Source of the DNA: Bacteroidales bacterium
GTDB lineage: Bacteria; Bacteroidota; Bacteroidia; Bacteroidales; P3
DNA: 41,918 nt
Direction of reading: 5' to 3'
Assembly: GCA_016296345.1 (NCBI GenBank)
Contig: JAEDJL010000016.1
Coordinates: forward strand, 1 to 41,918
The notes below the pieces were generated by a model. It searched no databases. It worked only from the letters and a program-made list of their open reading frames with translations, and had not been told where the DNA came from. Below are positions 17,394 through 26,423 of this stretch, piece by piece; the stretch's first letter is position 1, and each line of letters starts with the position of its first letter. A program made the position numbers and the translations under genes.

Positions 17394-17427
17394 TTTGAGC
17401 GAATTGAAAAATAATTTGTACCTTTGC
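17394..17427 (+). promoter_or_regulatory. Bacteroidota-type promoter before the secreted protein and ftsK
   Basis: TTTG (17394-17397) and TACCTTTGC (17419-17427) are separated by 21 nt. The ATG at 17473 lies 45 nt downstream. It likely drives this gene and ftsK. Confidence 0.7.
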
Positions 17428-17472
17428 CGATTAGAAGTTTAATGAAGTATTCATCAAAAAACAATTAGTACA

Positions 17473-18180
17473 ATGAAGAGACGCATCTTTTTGTTTGCAC
17501 TTTTGCTAAGTGTATTGGCACCTGCGGTTGTTGCTCAGCAGGGAAAATGGTCAGGAACGGTAAAATACCAACTTTCATGGACAGGAAACATTCCTGCAGA
17601 GGCACAACTGCCAACCGAATGGGAGACAAAGGTTTTTGAAAACAAGACAAAGTCTCCGTCATTCACTTGGGCAATGAGCGGATTGCCTGCAACCGAACTC
17701 ACAGACGCCGCAAAGAAAACTGTAACCTTTACTTTCGACTTTTCTATGATACCAATAGACGAGTTGAACGGCAAGTGGTTCATCAGAAACAAAGTAAAAG
17801 ATGAAAATCTTGCAGAAGTGTCTTACAAAGAGACCGGTAACACCAAAGAAATGGCAGGAAAGAAAGTCAAAGAAATCGTTTGCACGGTCAAAGACAAAGA
17901 AGGAGCAGACGTAACCGAGACTATATGGGCTTGCGACGAGATAGGACCTGTCATGGACTTGATGTACTATCCGGGACTTAAAGCAATGCCGTTTGAATAC
18001 AAGATTGAATTGTCAGAAGACATCTCTTGCACGTTCAAGGTTGTGGAGTTGATTGACGGAAAAGTCAAAAACGCCGAAATGATTCTCGAATCGGGTTTTG
18101 AAGAGCTTACTCAAGAGGAATTCATGGAGAAATTGCAATCTGCACTCGGCGGTGGTGAAGGAGGCGAAGAAGATTTCTAA
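17473..18180 (+). CDS. Secreted periplasmic protein of unknown function
   Basis: A 235-residue protein that I do not recognise with certainty. It has a signal peptide (1-21, cleavage near AVVAQ) and a single predominantly beta domain (about 25-215) with alternating strands (WSGTVKYQLSW, TVTFTFDFSMI, KVKEIVCTVKDKEG, TIWACDEIGPVMDL). The tail is acidic and glycine-rich (GGGEGGEEDF). The pattern is reminiscent of small lipocalin- or LolA-like envelope proteins such as those annotated DUF4412, but I cannot confirm a family. It lies 15 nt before ftsK, under a promoter at 17394, and lolA follows ftsK, so an envelope role is plausible. There is no lipobox and no T9SS sorting domain. Confidence 0.75.
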   Translation: MKRRIFLFALLLSVLAPAVVAQQGKWSGTVKYQLSWTGNIPAEAQLPTEWETKVFENKTKSPSFTWAMSGLPATELTDAAKKTVTFTFDFSMIPIDELNGKWFIRNKVKDENLAEVSYKETGNTKEMAGKKVKEIVCTVKDKEGADVTETIWACDEIGPVMDLMYYPGLKAMPFEYKIELSEDISCTFKVVELIDGKVKNAEMILESGFEELTQEEFMEKLQSALGGGEGGEEDF

Positions 18181-18195
18181 AATCCAAATCGACAG

Positions 18196-20739
18196 ATGAG
18201 CGAAACGAAGCAGACAACTACTTCAAAGAAAAGCACCAAAACAAAGAGCAAACCCAAAAACTCTGCCCCCGGATTGCTTTCGAGGGTTGTTCATTCGGAG
18301 AGATTTCCGAAGGTTATGGGAGTTTGCTTGGGCGTTTTCACGGTCTTTTGTTTTGTCTGCTTCGTTTCTTTTTTTTGGAGTTGGGCTGAGGATTACACAA
18401 AGATGCAATCCATATCCCCGATTAAGCTTTTGGTTGGCGAACAGGACATTCAAAACTGGGGAGGTCCGCTCGGAGCTTTTCTTTCGTATGTCTTCATTCG
18501 CCATACTTTCGGAATAGCTTCTTTTGGCTTCCTTATATTGTCTGCACTCTTGGTTTTGAGACTTTTTAATGTCGATAAGGCAAAGCTGTCTCAGTGGACG
18601 GTGTGCGTTTTGGTCATAATGTTGTGGGTATCCGTCGTTTTCGGCTTTTGTGTCGAAGTTGCAGAGGTCGATTTCTTAGATGTGTTTGCAGGAACGGTCG
18701 GAATGGCAATCAACTATTGGCTCATAGGTGTGATAGGAAAGCTTGGTGCTACCTTGTTTCTTATTGCCTTTACAATAGTTTTTCCTATGATTTTGTTCAA
18801 TGTGCGATATGGTTTCGTGATTTCGTTTTTTGCAAACATGAGTGCCGACATCAAACAAAGGAAAGAGCGAAAACAAGCTCTCAAAGCCGCAAGAGAACAA
18901 ATTCAAGTAGAGCAAGAAGAGCTTGAAGAGAAAAAACAAGAAGCCGAAACGCCGAAAGAAAAACCGTCTTTGCAGTTTTCTACAATTTCGTCGGTCGAAG
19001 ATAACTCTTCGAGGCGAAATTCTTTGGGTGATTTGCTCAGCGAGGAGGAAGAAAAGGAGCTTACGACTTTTACATTCACCGATACGACAAAACCAAAAGA
19101 GACTTCTTCTCAAACGCAGGCTCAAAACACCGAAGTTGAATTTGAAGTAGAGAAAATAGTTGTGCCGATTTCCGAAACTCAAAGCACGGAAAAAACTGTT
19201 TTTGAGCCGAAACACAACGGTATCGACACTCCTTACGACCCCAAAGCGGAGTTGTCGTCTTTCCAAATGCCGACTGTCGATATGCTTATCGACTATGAGA
19301 AGAACAACAATACCGATAACGAAGCCGAACTCTTGGCAAACAAAGACAAAATTGTCTCTACGCTAAAAAATTTCAGCATAGACATTGTCAAAATCAAGGC
19401 AACACCCGGACCAACCGTTACTTTGTATGAGGTTGTGCCTGCTTCTGGAACAAAGATTTCAAAGATTAAGAACCTCGAAGACGATATTGCTTTGAGCCTT
19501 TCGGCATTGGGTATAAGAATTATTGCTCCCATTCCGGGAAAGGGAACAATAGGAATTGAAGTTCCAAATTCGACGCCTCAAATTGTGTCGATGCGAACGA
19601 TGCTTACCTCGCCTCAGTTTCTCAACAACAAGTATGAGCTTCCTGTTGCGATAGGAAAGACAATCTCTTCCGAGCCTTTTGTTACCGATTTGGCAAAGAT
19701 GCCTCACCTTCTCATGGCAGGAGCAACAGGACAGGGTAAATCGGTGGGCTTGAATGCCATCATAGCATCGCTTTTGTTCAAAAAGCACCCTTGTGAGTTG
19801 AAGTTCGTAATGGTAGATCCCAAAAAAGTCGAGCTTTCTCTCTATTCAAAGATTGAAAGACACTATTTGGCAAAATTACCCGACAGCGAAGAAGCCATAA
19901 TCACCGATGTAAAGAAAGTTGTCCGCACTTTGAACTCTCTTTGTATCGAAATGGATCAGCGATATGACCTTTTGAAACTTGCAGGCTGCAAAAAGATTAC
20001 CGAATACAACAACAAATTTTGTTCAAGGAGGCTTCTGCCTACCGGAGGACACCGTTATCTTCCATATATTGTGCTTGTTATCGACGAGTTTGCAGACCTT
20101 ATCATGACGGCAGGCAAAGAGATTGAAATGCCTATTGCTCGTCTTGCACAGCTTGCTCGTGCGGTGGGAATACATCTTATAATCGCAACCCAGAGACCTA
20201 CGGTTAATATAATAACAGGAACAATCAAGGCAAACTTTCCTGCCCGCGTGGCATTCAAAGTAAGCAGCAAGATGGACTCTCGAACAATCCTCGACACGGG
20301 AGGAGCAGAACGTCTTGTGGGAAGGGGAGATATGCTCATATCTTTGGGAAGCGATTTGATAAGACTTCAATGTGCGTTGATAGATACAGACGAAATTGAA
20401 AGCCTTGCAGAATATATCGGCAGCCAGAGAGGATTTAACCAAACGTTTCTTCTTCCCGAATATCTCGATGAGGACTCCGAGCCGAGCAAAGAGGTAGATA
20501 TGAAACAGCTTGACGACAAATTTGAAGAGTCTGCCCGTTTGGTTGTATTGCATCAGCACGGCAGCACTTCTCTTATTCAGAGAAAACTTTCTTTGGGCTA
20601 CAATCGTGCCGGCAGAATTATCGATCAGTTGGAAGCTGCGGGCATTGTAGGACCTTTTGAGGGCAGTAAGGCTCGCGAAGTTCTCGTAAAGACGGAAGCA
20701 GAGCTTGAAGAAATCCTCAAAGAGTACGTCAGAAAGTAA
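18196..20739 (+). CDS. ftsK: DNA translocase FtsK/SpoIIIE
   Basis: An 847-residue septal DNA pump. A Lys/Thr/Ser-rich N-terminus leads to four membrane segments (about residues 40-62, 95-117, 130-152 and 175-205). A charged linker with a coiled-coil-like stretch follows (about 210-370). The RecA-like motor has Walker A GATGQGKS (509-516) and Walker B VLVIDEF with D630 and E631. The C-terminal winged-helix gamma domain (about 775-840, including HQHGSTSLIQRKLSLGYNRA) reads KOPS-like polarity signals. It moves chromosomal DNA through the closing septum and activates dimer resolution by XerCD or its equivalent. Length and layout are normal. The ftsK to lolA order is conserved in many bacteria. 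Confidence 0.95.
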   Translation: MSETKQTTTSKKSTKTKSKPKNSAPGLLSRVVHSERFPKVMGVCLGVFTVFCFVCFVSFFWSWAEDYTKMQSISPIKLLVGEQDIQNWGGPLGAFLSYVFIRHTFGIASFGFLILSALLVLRLFNVDKAKLSQWTVCVLVIMLWVSVVFGFCVEVAEVDFLDVFAGTVGMAINYWLIGVIGKLGATLFLIAFTIVFPMILFNVRYGFVISFFANMSADIKQRKERKQALKAAREQIQVEQEELEEKKQEAETPKEKPSLQFSTISSVEDNSSRRNSLGDLLSEEEEKELTTFTFTDTTKPKETSSQTQAQNTEVEFEVEKIVVPISETQSTEKTVFEPKHNGIDTPYDPKAELSSFQMPTVDMLIDYEKNNNTDNEAELLANKDKIVSTLKNFSIDIVKIKATPGPTVTLYEVVPASGTKISKIKNLEDDIALSLSALGIRIIAPIPGKGTIGIEVPNSTPQIVSMRTMLTSPQFLNNKYELPVAIGKTISSEPFVTDLAKMPHLLMAGATGQGKSVGLNAIIASLLFKKHPCELKFVMVDPKKVELSLYSKIERHYLAKLPDSEEAIITDVKKVVRTLNSLCIEMDQRYDLLKLAGCKKITEYNNKFCSRRLLPTGGHRYLPYIVLVIDEFADLIMTAGKEIEMPIARLAQLARAVGIHLIIATQRPTVNIITGTIKANFPARVAFKVSSKMDSRTILDTGGAERLVGRGDMLISLGSDLIRLQCALIDTDEIESLAEYIGSQRGFNQTFLLPEYLDEDSEPSKEVDMKQLDDKFEESARLVVLHQHGSTSLIQRKLSLGYNRAGRIIDQLEAAGIVGPFEGSKAREVLVKTEAELEEILKEYVRK

Positions 20740-20771
20740 TCATTTTCAGAGTTTTTTATTTCGATTTCCAC

Positions 20772-20880
20772 ATTATCAAAAAAAAATGGCTTGATAATCG
20801 GATTATCACGCCGTGATAATGGTATTATCTTGCCATGATAATCCGATTATCAACAAGAAAAATTTTGATAATCCTGTTAT
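20772..20880. repeat. Second palindrome family, TGATAAT-N3-ATTATCA, phased at 22 bp
   Basis: The 309-nt gap between ftsK and lolA holds palindromes centred at 20800 (perfect 7-3-7), 20822 (one mismatch), 20844 (perfect) and a decayed one at 20874, plus a right half-site at 20772-20778. Spacings are 22, 22 and 30 bp. The half-sites resemble those of Fur/PerR boxes (TGATAAT-N-ATTATCA), but the central gap is 3 nt rather than 1. Nothing else but a lolA promoter is visible in the gap. Confidence 0.8.
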
Positions 20881-20990
20881 GCTCTTGCAAACTTGCAGGT
20901 TTTTCAGTGCTTTTTTGCCGAAAGCAGACTTTTTTGCAATGATTTTTGCTCTTGTTGCTTGAAAAAAGATGAGGTTTTTCCAAAATTGTT

Positions 20991-20998
20991 TATCTTTG
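20991..20998 (+). promoter_or_regulatory. Promoter -7 box for lolA
   Basis: TATCTTTG fits the TAnnTTTG consensus, 51 nt before the ATG at 21049. No -33 element is evident. Confidence 0.6.
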
Positions 20999-21048
20999 TT
21001 CACTGATTGAGCAGATTGTCTGCCCGAAAACAAAAACAAATCCGACTT

Positions 21049-21708
21049 ATGAAAAAGACATTTGCACTATTGCTTGTGATTTTGACTTCGCTTTCGCTCT
21101 TTTCTCAGCGAACAAAGCAAAACGGAGTGGTTATTGACGAAACTGCACAGAAGATTGTCGATGCCATATCGAAAACAATCACTGCCGAAAGCCCATTGAA
21201 GATGGATTTTACCATGACTACAACTCAGAAAGGCAAGCAGTTAGATTGCCAAAAGGGGACTTTCGTCTCAAACGGCAGCAAGTTCAAATTGATTTCGACC
21301 GACTACGAGGACTATTCCGACGGAACAAACTTGTGGCACTTTGTAAAGAAAAACAACGAGGTCGAATTGTCTGCACTCGATTCGGAAAACAATGTGCTGA
21401 ACATTGCACAGATGATAAAAAGTTACGCAAAAGACTACCGCCCCAAGCTGATAAGGGAAGAAAAACGCTCGTCGGGAGTTTACAATGTGATAGATTTAGT
21501 TCCCAAAGGCAAGTCTTCCATTGCCAAAATCCGCATTGTGGCAGGCAAAAAGAGCAACCGCATAAGCGAAATGACAATCCGGATAAGAGAAGGCAACACC
21601 TACACCTACAACATAAGCCGCTATGAGGCAAAAACCAAAGTTCAGCCCTCCGACTTCACATTTCCCAAAAGCAAATACCCCTCTGCCGAAATCATAGATT
21701 TGAGATAA
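21049..21708 (+). CDS. lolA: LolA-like outer-membrane lipoprotein carrier
   Basis: A 219-residue periplasmic protein. It has a signal peptide (1-19, ending LSLFSQ) and a LolA-type half-barrel (about 30-219). Matching segments include KMDFTMTTTQKGKQLDCQKG, FKLISTDYEDYSDGTNLWHF and a late strand pair (NTYTYNISRYEAKTKVQPSDF). The family carries lipoproteins from the inner membrane across the periplasm. Sitting directly after ftsK, as in many bacteria, supports the call. The frame is open to 21007, but the ATG at 21049 gives a clean signal peptide and fits the promoter, so the longer start is rejected. It is followed one base later by the hydrolase gene. Confidence 0.88.
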   Translation: MKKTFALLLVILTSLSLFSQRTKQNGVVIDETAQKIVDAISKTITAESPLKMDFTMTTTQKGKQLDCQKGTFVSNGSKFKLISTDYEDYSDGTNLWHFVKKNNEVELSALDSENNVLNIAQMIKSYAKDYRPKLIREEKRSSGVYNVIDLVPKGKSSIAKIRIVAGKKSNRISEMTIRIREGNTYTYNISRYEAKTKVQPSDFTFPKSKYPSAEIIDLR

Positions 21709-21709
21709 G

Positions 21710-22984
21710 ATGACAAAAAGCACAAAGACAATCATTTTCAGCCTCATACTCACCTTTGGAAGCCTTGTCTGCATGAGCCAGAGCAGGCAATTTTGGTCGG
21801 GAGAGCTTAAAACAGGCGTCATGAACCTGCCTGTAACGGTCGATTTGACCCTTTCGGAAGACACAGTCGCCTTTTTCGGTTCACCATCTCAAACAAAGGA
21901 AACATTCAAGGCAAAAAAAGTCTGTCTGAGAAACGATTCTCTTTTGGTAAGTGTAAATGCAGGCTTGTCAAAAGTCGTTTTCAAGGGAGCATATATCACA
22001 TCCGACAGCATAAGCGGAACTTTTACCCAGAGCGGACAGACATTACCCCTTTCGCTTGTGAGAAAAGACAGCCAAAAAACAATCAACCGTCCCCAAGAAC
22101 CCAAAGATATAAACTATGTTTGTGAAGAAGTGAGCTTTTCGGTTGAGGGAGTAGATTACCAATTTGGAGGAACACTGACCTATCCTGCCGAAGGAGAAAA
22201 CTTTCCTGCAATAATAATGCTCAGCGGTTCGGGATTGCAAAACAGAGACGAAGAAATATTTCAACATAAGCCCTTTGCAGTCATTGCAGACTACATGGCA
22301 CGAAACGGAATTGCCGTTTTGAGGTTTGACGACCGTGGTTGGGGAACTCAAAACCAAGAATTGCTCGATGCAACCACCACAGACTATGCCAAAGACGCCA
22401 TTGCAGCATTCGACCTCTTGAAAAAACACCCCAAAATTGACCACAAACGAATAGGATTTGCAGGACACAGCGAAGGCGGAATGATAGCTCCGATTGCCGC
22501 AAGCACAAACAAAGATGTTGCATTCGTGATTTTGCTTGCCGCTCCCGGAGTTAGCGGTATGGAAGTCTTGATTGAGCAAAACAAAGCAGTGCTATCCAAA
22601 ATGAATTACAGCCAAGAGCAGATTGAAGAGCAGGTTCAGAAAATCAAAAGCAGAGATGCCTCGATGGGATTGCAGGGAAAATGGTTCAAATGCTTCTTAG
22701 ACTTGAACCCAAAGGACTATTTGAGCCGTCTTACCATGCCTGTATTGGCACTTAATGGCGAAAAAGACCTTCAAGTTATAGCTTCGCAAAACCTTCCTGC
22801 CATAAAGCAAGCCCTGAAGCAGGCAGGAAACCGACACTTCAAAGTCTTGTCTCTTCCAAACCTCAATCACCTTTTCCAAGAGTGCCAAAGCGGTATGCCC
22901 GACGAGTATTTCTCAATCGAACAAACCATTTCGCCAAAGGTTTTGGAGATAATGAGAGACTTTATCGATGAATACGTTCGTTGA
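21710..22984 (+). CDS. Secreted alpha/beta hydrolase
   Basis: A 424-residue protein. It has a signal peptide (about 1-24, CMSQ end). An N-terminal beta region (25-140) has the feel of a lipocalin-like or DUF-type domain (FWSGELKTGVMNLPVTVDL). An alpha/beta hydrolase domain (about 150-424) follows, with an oxyanion-region segment MLSGSGLQNRDE and the nucleophile elbow GHSEGG (Ser254). Near the end are an Asp in LNGEKD and a His in NLNHLFQ, completing a plausible Ser-Asp-His triad. It would act on an ester or peptide bond in the periplasm; COG1073-type hydrolases are the nearest family. The start is one base after the lolA stop, and the end overlaps comF by 17 nt, so the three genes are tightly coupled. 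Confidence 0.85.
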   Translation: MTKSTKTIIFSLILTFGSLVCMSQSRQFWSGELKTGVMNLPVTVDLTLSEDTVAFFGSPSQTKETFKAKKVCLRNDSLLVSVNAGLSKVVFKGAYITSDSISGTFTQSGQTLPLSLVRKDSQKTINRPQEPKDINYVCEEVSFSVEGVDYQFGGTLTYPAEGENFPAIIMLSGSGLQNRDEEIFQHKPFAVIADYMARNGIAVLRFDDRGWGTQNQELLDATTTDYAKDAIAAFDLLKKHPKIDHKRIGFAGHSEGGMIAPIAASTNKDVAFVILLAAPGVSGMEVLIEQNKAVLSKMNYSQEQIEEQVQKIKSRDASMGLQGKWFKCFLDLNPKDYLSRLTMPVLALNGEKDLQVIASQNLPAIKQALKQAGNRHFKVLSLPNLNHLFQECQSGMPDEYFSIEQTISPKVLEIMRDFIDEYVR

Positions 22985-23621
22985 TTTCTTCTTTCCCAAG
23001 CGTTGTTTCGTCTGTGGAGACGTTCTTGCAGGCGGAGAGCATGACATTTGTTTGAAATGCCTTGCGAAAGACAAGAAAACGTTTGATGCCTATGCCAAAT
23101 ACCACGAGAAAATCACCTCCATGAGCGTAGAACACCTTGATGTATGCCTGCCTTATGAGAGCTTTCGAGCCTCGCTCACCGATTTCAAATACCGAGCCAA
23201 CCTTTACAAAGGCAGACGCTTGGCATTGCTGTGGGCAGAACACCTTTCGCAAAAAGAATGGATAGAACAAATCGACTATATCCTGCCAATACCGCTTCAT
23301 TGGCGTAAGTTGGTCAGACGAGGCTTCAATCAAAGTGAATATATGGGCAACATACTCTCCAAAACCCTCGATATACCAATGCTGCACTCGGTTGTCAGGC
23401 GACAGATTAACAATCCCCCTCAGGCTTCTGCCAAAAACCGATGGTCAAACGTCAGACACATCTTTGCACTCAAAGACAGCAAACCCATGGAAGGCAGACA
23501 TATCTTGGTGATTGACGATGTGATAACAACCTCTGCAACAACCAACGAACTGCTATACGCACTCAAAGACGTAAAAGACCTCAAAGTCTCCGCCGCCTTC
23601 CTATCCTCACCCCTCTCTTAA
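22968..23621 (+). CDS. comF: ComF family phosphoribosyltransferase-like protein
   Basis: A 217-residue ComF protein. An N-terminal zinc-binding pair of CxxC motifs (CFVCG, CLKCL) precedes a phosphoribosyltransferase domain with the PRPP-binding motif VIDDVITTSAT (about 181-191). Residues YILPIPLHWRKLVRRGFNQS are typical of ComF. In naturally competent bacteria ComF supports DNA uptake, probably passing single strands inward; whether this organism is competent is unknown. Its TAA shares the bases TTAA (23618-23621) with the stop of the convergent relA gene, so there is no intergenic space. Confidence 0.92.
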   Translation: MNTFVDFFFPKRCFVCGDVLAGGEHDICLKCLAKDKKTFDAYAKYHEKITSMSVEHLDVCLPYESFRASLTDFKYRANLYKGRRLALLWAEHLSQKEWIEQIDYILPIPLHWRKLVRRGFNQSEYMGNILSKTLDIPMLHSVVRRQINNPPQASAKNRWSNVRHIFALKDSKPMEGRHILVIDDVITTSATTNELLYALKDVKDLKVSAAFLSSPLS

Positions 23622-25867
23622 ATCCTTACAACTTTCTCAATGCCGTCTATGGCTTTTATGTTGTCGATTAGCTTGTTCAGATTTTCGGCATCGGAAATGT
23701 AAACCATGAGACTGCCCTCAAAAACGCCTTCGCTGCTTTCCATAACCAAGCCTCTGATATTGATATTCCACACTTCGGAAATCACACTCGTTATTTCTTG
23801 CAACAAACCCTTGCGGTCAATTCCCACCAACTTTATTCCGGCAAGGAAAGTTATCTTTTCGTTCTCTCTCCACTTTGCTTTGATAATTCGATTGCCATAT
23901 TTGCTCATCTCATCTATTGCGTGCTTGCAGTTGGTTCGGTGAACTTCTATGCAGTTGTCTCTTATCAAGCCCACAATGTCGTCTCCCGGAATGGGGTTGC
24001 AGCAAGAGGCTGTCTTGTAAGGAAGTTTTTCGGCATCTTTTTTCATCAATACCATTTCGGGATTGTTCTTTACCTGTTCGGAAATCTCTTCTTTGAGAGT
24101 TTTTTCGCTCTTTTGTTTCTTTCTCGGGGTGAAAGGATTTCTCAAAAGCATCCATGTGGAGTTTTTTTCGGGCTTTGCAAAACACTGTCTCACCTTTTGT
24201 TCTCCTATGCTGCCGTTATATACAAAGAAAAAGAAGTCTGTAAGATTGCTTTGCTTGCAATACTGCCTCAACTTGTCGATATTGTTTTCCGAATACTCTA
24301 TTCCCAAAGCCGAAAACAGCTCTCTGAGCTTTGTCTGCCCTGCTTCCATGTACCCTGTTCGGTATTCCCTTATATATCTCTTTATTTCCGAAGAGGCTTT
24401 TGAGGTTTTGACCGACTTTAACCACTCTTCTTTGGGGTGAATTATCTTTGAGGTGATTATTTCCACCTGATCGCTCGGGTGAAGCACGTGTTCAATCGGA
24501 ACAACCTTGTAATTGACTTTTGCACCCATGCAATGGTTTCCCAATTCGGTGTGAACGTTGTAAGCAAAGTCCAAAACGCTCGCTCCCACAGGCAGATTGA
24601 CGCTCTTGCCTTTGGGAGTGAAGACAATAATTCGGTCGGTAACCACATCCAACTTGAAGTCATTGACAAAATCAACAGCCGTTGATGTGTCGTTATCCAA
24701 CAATTCTCTGATTTGAGAGAGCCAATTATCAAGATTTTCGTCCAATTCGCCCTCCTTTACCTCCTTATATTTGTAGTGAGCTGCCAATCCCTTCTCTGCA
24801 ACTTCGTCCATTCGCTGACTTCTTATCTGAACCTCGACCCATTGTCCCTGTTCGCTCATCACAGTGCAGTGAAGAGCCTCATAACCATTGCTTTTGGGAT
24901 TGGTAAGCCAGTCTCTGAAACGATTAAGTTTCTGATTGTACATCGAAGATATGATGGAATAAACCGCAAAGCAGGCTTCCTTTTCCACCGACTGCGGAAC
25001 GTCCAAAATAATCCTTATTGCAAAGATGTCATAAATGTCTTCAAACTTCACACCCTTGTTTTCGATTTTGCCGATTATGGAAGTGATTGACTTTACTCTT
25101 CCCGACAAGGTAAACTTAAAGCCTCTTTCTGTCAGCTTTTGCTTTATTGGTTTGGCAAATTCGCTAATAAATTCGTTGCGTTGTTCTTCTGTGTCTTTCA
25201 ATCGGGAGGCTATGTCGTTGTAAGCCTTTGGATTGATATATTTTGTGGCAAGGTCTTCAAGCTCGCTCTTGATTTTGTAAAGTCCGAGCCTGTGAGCAAG
25301 AGGCACATAGAGCTGTTGAGTTTCGGAAGCGATTTTCAGCTGTTTGTTTTCGGGCATACTTTCGAGTGTTCTCATGTTGTGCAGACGGTCGCACAGCTTA
25401 ATCAAAATCACTCTCATGTCATTACCCATTGCGGTGAGCAGTTTTTTGAAGTTTTCGCTTTGAATGGAGTTGTTGGCATAGTCAAATACGCCCTCAATTT
25501 TCGTAAGCCCATCGACAATTTGTGCAACCTTTTTGTCAAAGATGTGTTCTATGTCTTCCAAAGTGTACTCTGTATCTTCGACAACGTCATGCAAGAAAGC
25601 ACAAACCACGGCTGTTGCACCCAATCCCAAATCTTCTGCGGCAATAGTTGCAACCTCCAAAGGGTGATAAATATAAGGTTCGCCTGTTTTTCGTCTCACT
25701 CCTGCATGAGCATTCATTGCAACGGTGAAAGCCTTCCTTATCTGACGTTTTCCTTCGTTTGTAACATTGTTTGAAACAATGCGAATGATATGTTTGTATC
25801 TTCTTAAAATCTCTTTTCTTTCTGCTTGTTCGTCAATAACATACATTGTCTCAGTGTCTTTTGTCAA
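23618..25867 (-). CDS. RelA/SpoT bifunctional (p)ppGpp synthetase/hydrolase
   Basis: A 749-residue long Rel protein. The hydrolase HD domain (about 40-195) has H54, H93-D94 and E97-D98 (FLHDVVEDTEY), so the hydrolase site looks intact. The synthetase domain (about 240-360) has YDIFAIRIIL, NGYEALHCTVM and EVQIRSQRMDEVAEKGLAAH. A TGS domain (about 400-460) and a C-terminal ACT domain (about 675-749) follow. It makes and degrades (p)ppGpp in the stringent response. An alternative start at M8 (25846) would avoid the 17-nt overlap with tadA; both are plausible. It is the only copy in the window. Transcribed with tadA, convergent with comF. Confidence 0.95.
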   Translation of the reverse strand: MTKDTETMYVIDEQAERKEILRRYKHIIRIVSNNVTNEGKRQIRKAFTVAMNAHAGVRRKTGEPYIYHPLEVATIAAEDLGLGATAVVCAFLHDVVEDTEYTLEDIEHIFDKKVAQIVDGLTKIEGVFDYANNSIQSENFKKLLTAMGNDMRVILIKLCDRLHNMRTLESMPENKQLKIASETQQLYVPLAHRLGLYKIKSELEDLATKYINPKAYNDIASRLKDTEEQRNEFISEFAKPIKQKLTERGFKFTLSGRVKSITSIIGKIENKGVKFEDIYDIFAIRIILDVPQSVEKEACFAVYSIISSMYNQKLNRFRDWLTNPKSNGYEALHCTVMSEQGQWVEVQIRSQRMDEVAEKGLAAHYKYKEVKEGELDENLDNWLSQIRELLDNDTSTAVDFVNDFKLDVVTDRIIVFTPKGKSVNLPVGASVLDFAYNVHTELGNHCMGAKVNYKVVPIEHVLHPSDQVEIITSKIIHPKEEWLKSVKTSKASSEIKRYIREYRTGYMEAGQTKLRELFSALGIEYSENNIDKLRQYCKQSNLTDFFFFVYNGSIGEQKVRQCFAKPEKNSTWMLLRNPFTPRKKQKSEKTLKEEISEQVKNNPEMVLMKKDAEKLPYKTASCCNPIPGDDIVGLIRDNCIEVHRTNCKHAIDEMSKYGNRIIKAKWRENEKITFLAGIKLVGIDRKGLLQEITSVISEVWNINIRGLVMESSEGVFEGSLMVYISDAENLNKLIDNIKAIDGIEKVVRI

Positions 25868-26300
25868 TGAAAAAATCCTTCAATATCGCAGAGCATTCGC
25901 TCTCCAAAACGCCTCCCGATACCTTTGTTTTCGGGTGATATAAGCTTTTGCCGACGGTCGAAGCACCTCTTTTTTCGTCTTTTGCTCCGAAGACCACCCT
26001 GCCTATTTGAGACCAAAAAAGCGCTCCTGCACACATCACACAAGGTTCAAGAGTAACAAAAAGCGTACAATCTGTCAAATATCTGCTTCCGAGAAAATCG
26101 GTTGCACAAGTAATCAGCTGCATTTCGGTGTGAGCTGTGGGGTCGTTCAAACGTTTTACCATATTGTGTCCTCGGGCAATGACTTCATTGTTACACACAA
26201 TCACTCCTCCCACAGGCACTTCTCCGCTCTTTGCAGCATATTCTGCCTGTTGCAAGGCAAGACGCATAAAATACTCATCACCATATTCCAAAACGCTCAT
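25851..26300 (-). CDS. tadA: tRNA-specific adenosine deaminase TadA
   Basis: A 149-residue cytidine-deaminase-fold enzyme. The zinc motif H57-T58-E59 (TAHTEMQ) and P86-C87-V88-M89-C90 (LEPCVMCAG) fall at the residue numbers of E. coli TadA. It converts A34 to inosine in tRNA-Arg (ACG), an essential modification. The middle residue Thr58 replaces the more usual Ala, which should not affect catalysis. Another nucleoside deaminase, for example guanine deaminase, is the main alternative. It is first in a two-gene transcript with relA. Its promoter is at 26324-26353. Confidence 0.9.
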   Translation of the reverse strand: MSVLEYGDEYFMRLALQQAEYAAKSGEVPVGGVIVCNNEVIARGHNMVKRLNDPTAHTEMQLITCATDFLGSRYLTDCTLFVTLEPCVMCAGALFWSQIGRVVFGAKDEKRGASTVGKSLYHPKTKVSGGVLESECSAILKDFFIDKRH

Positions 26301-26323
26301 GGCACAAACTTATAACACAACCA

Positions 26324-26353
26324 CAAAATTACAATAAATTTGCGAAAAACAAC
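26324..26353 (-). promoter_or_regulatory. Bacteroidota-type promoter for tadA/relA
   Basis: On the minus strand, GTTG (26353-26350) precedes TAATTTTG (26331-26324) with an 18-nt spacer, 23 nt upstream of the tadA ATG at 26300. It lies just beyond array B. Confidence 0.6.
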
Positions 26354-26423
26354 CTGTCGGCAGCCTGCTGTTTTTCGCCTTTTTCTGCAAAGCCTCACGG
26401 TCGGTTCTTTTTCCGAGAAAATG

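Noticed and set aside
20792..20852. Classical Fur boxes upstream of lolA
   Set aside because: Half-sites agree, but the centre is 3 nt instead of 1 and the units are phased at 22 bp; kept as a repeat of unknown role rather than called Fur sites.
21007..21048. Extended start of the LolA-like protein at 21007
   Set aside because: It would begin right after the -7 box at 20991-20998 and place 14 residues before a clean signal peptide.
23798..24403. Plus-strand frames of about 200 codons inside the relA-type gene and inside the M3 peptidase gene (27086-28003)
   Set aside because: They are shadows of well-recognised minus-strand genes and show no domain of their own.
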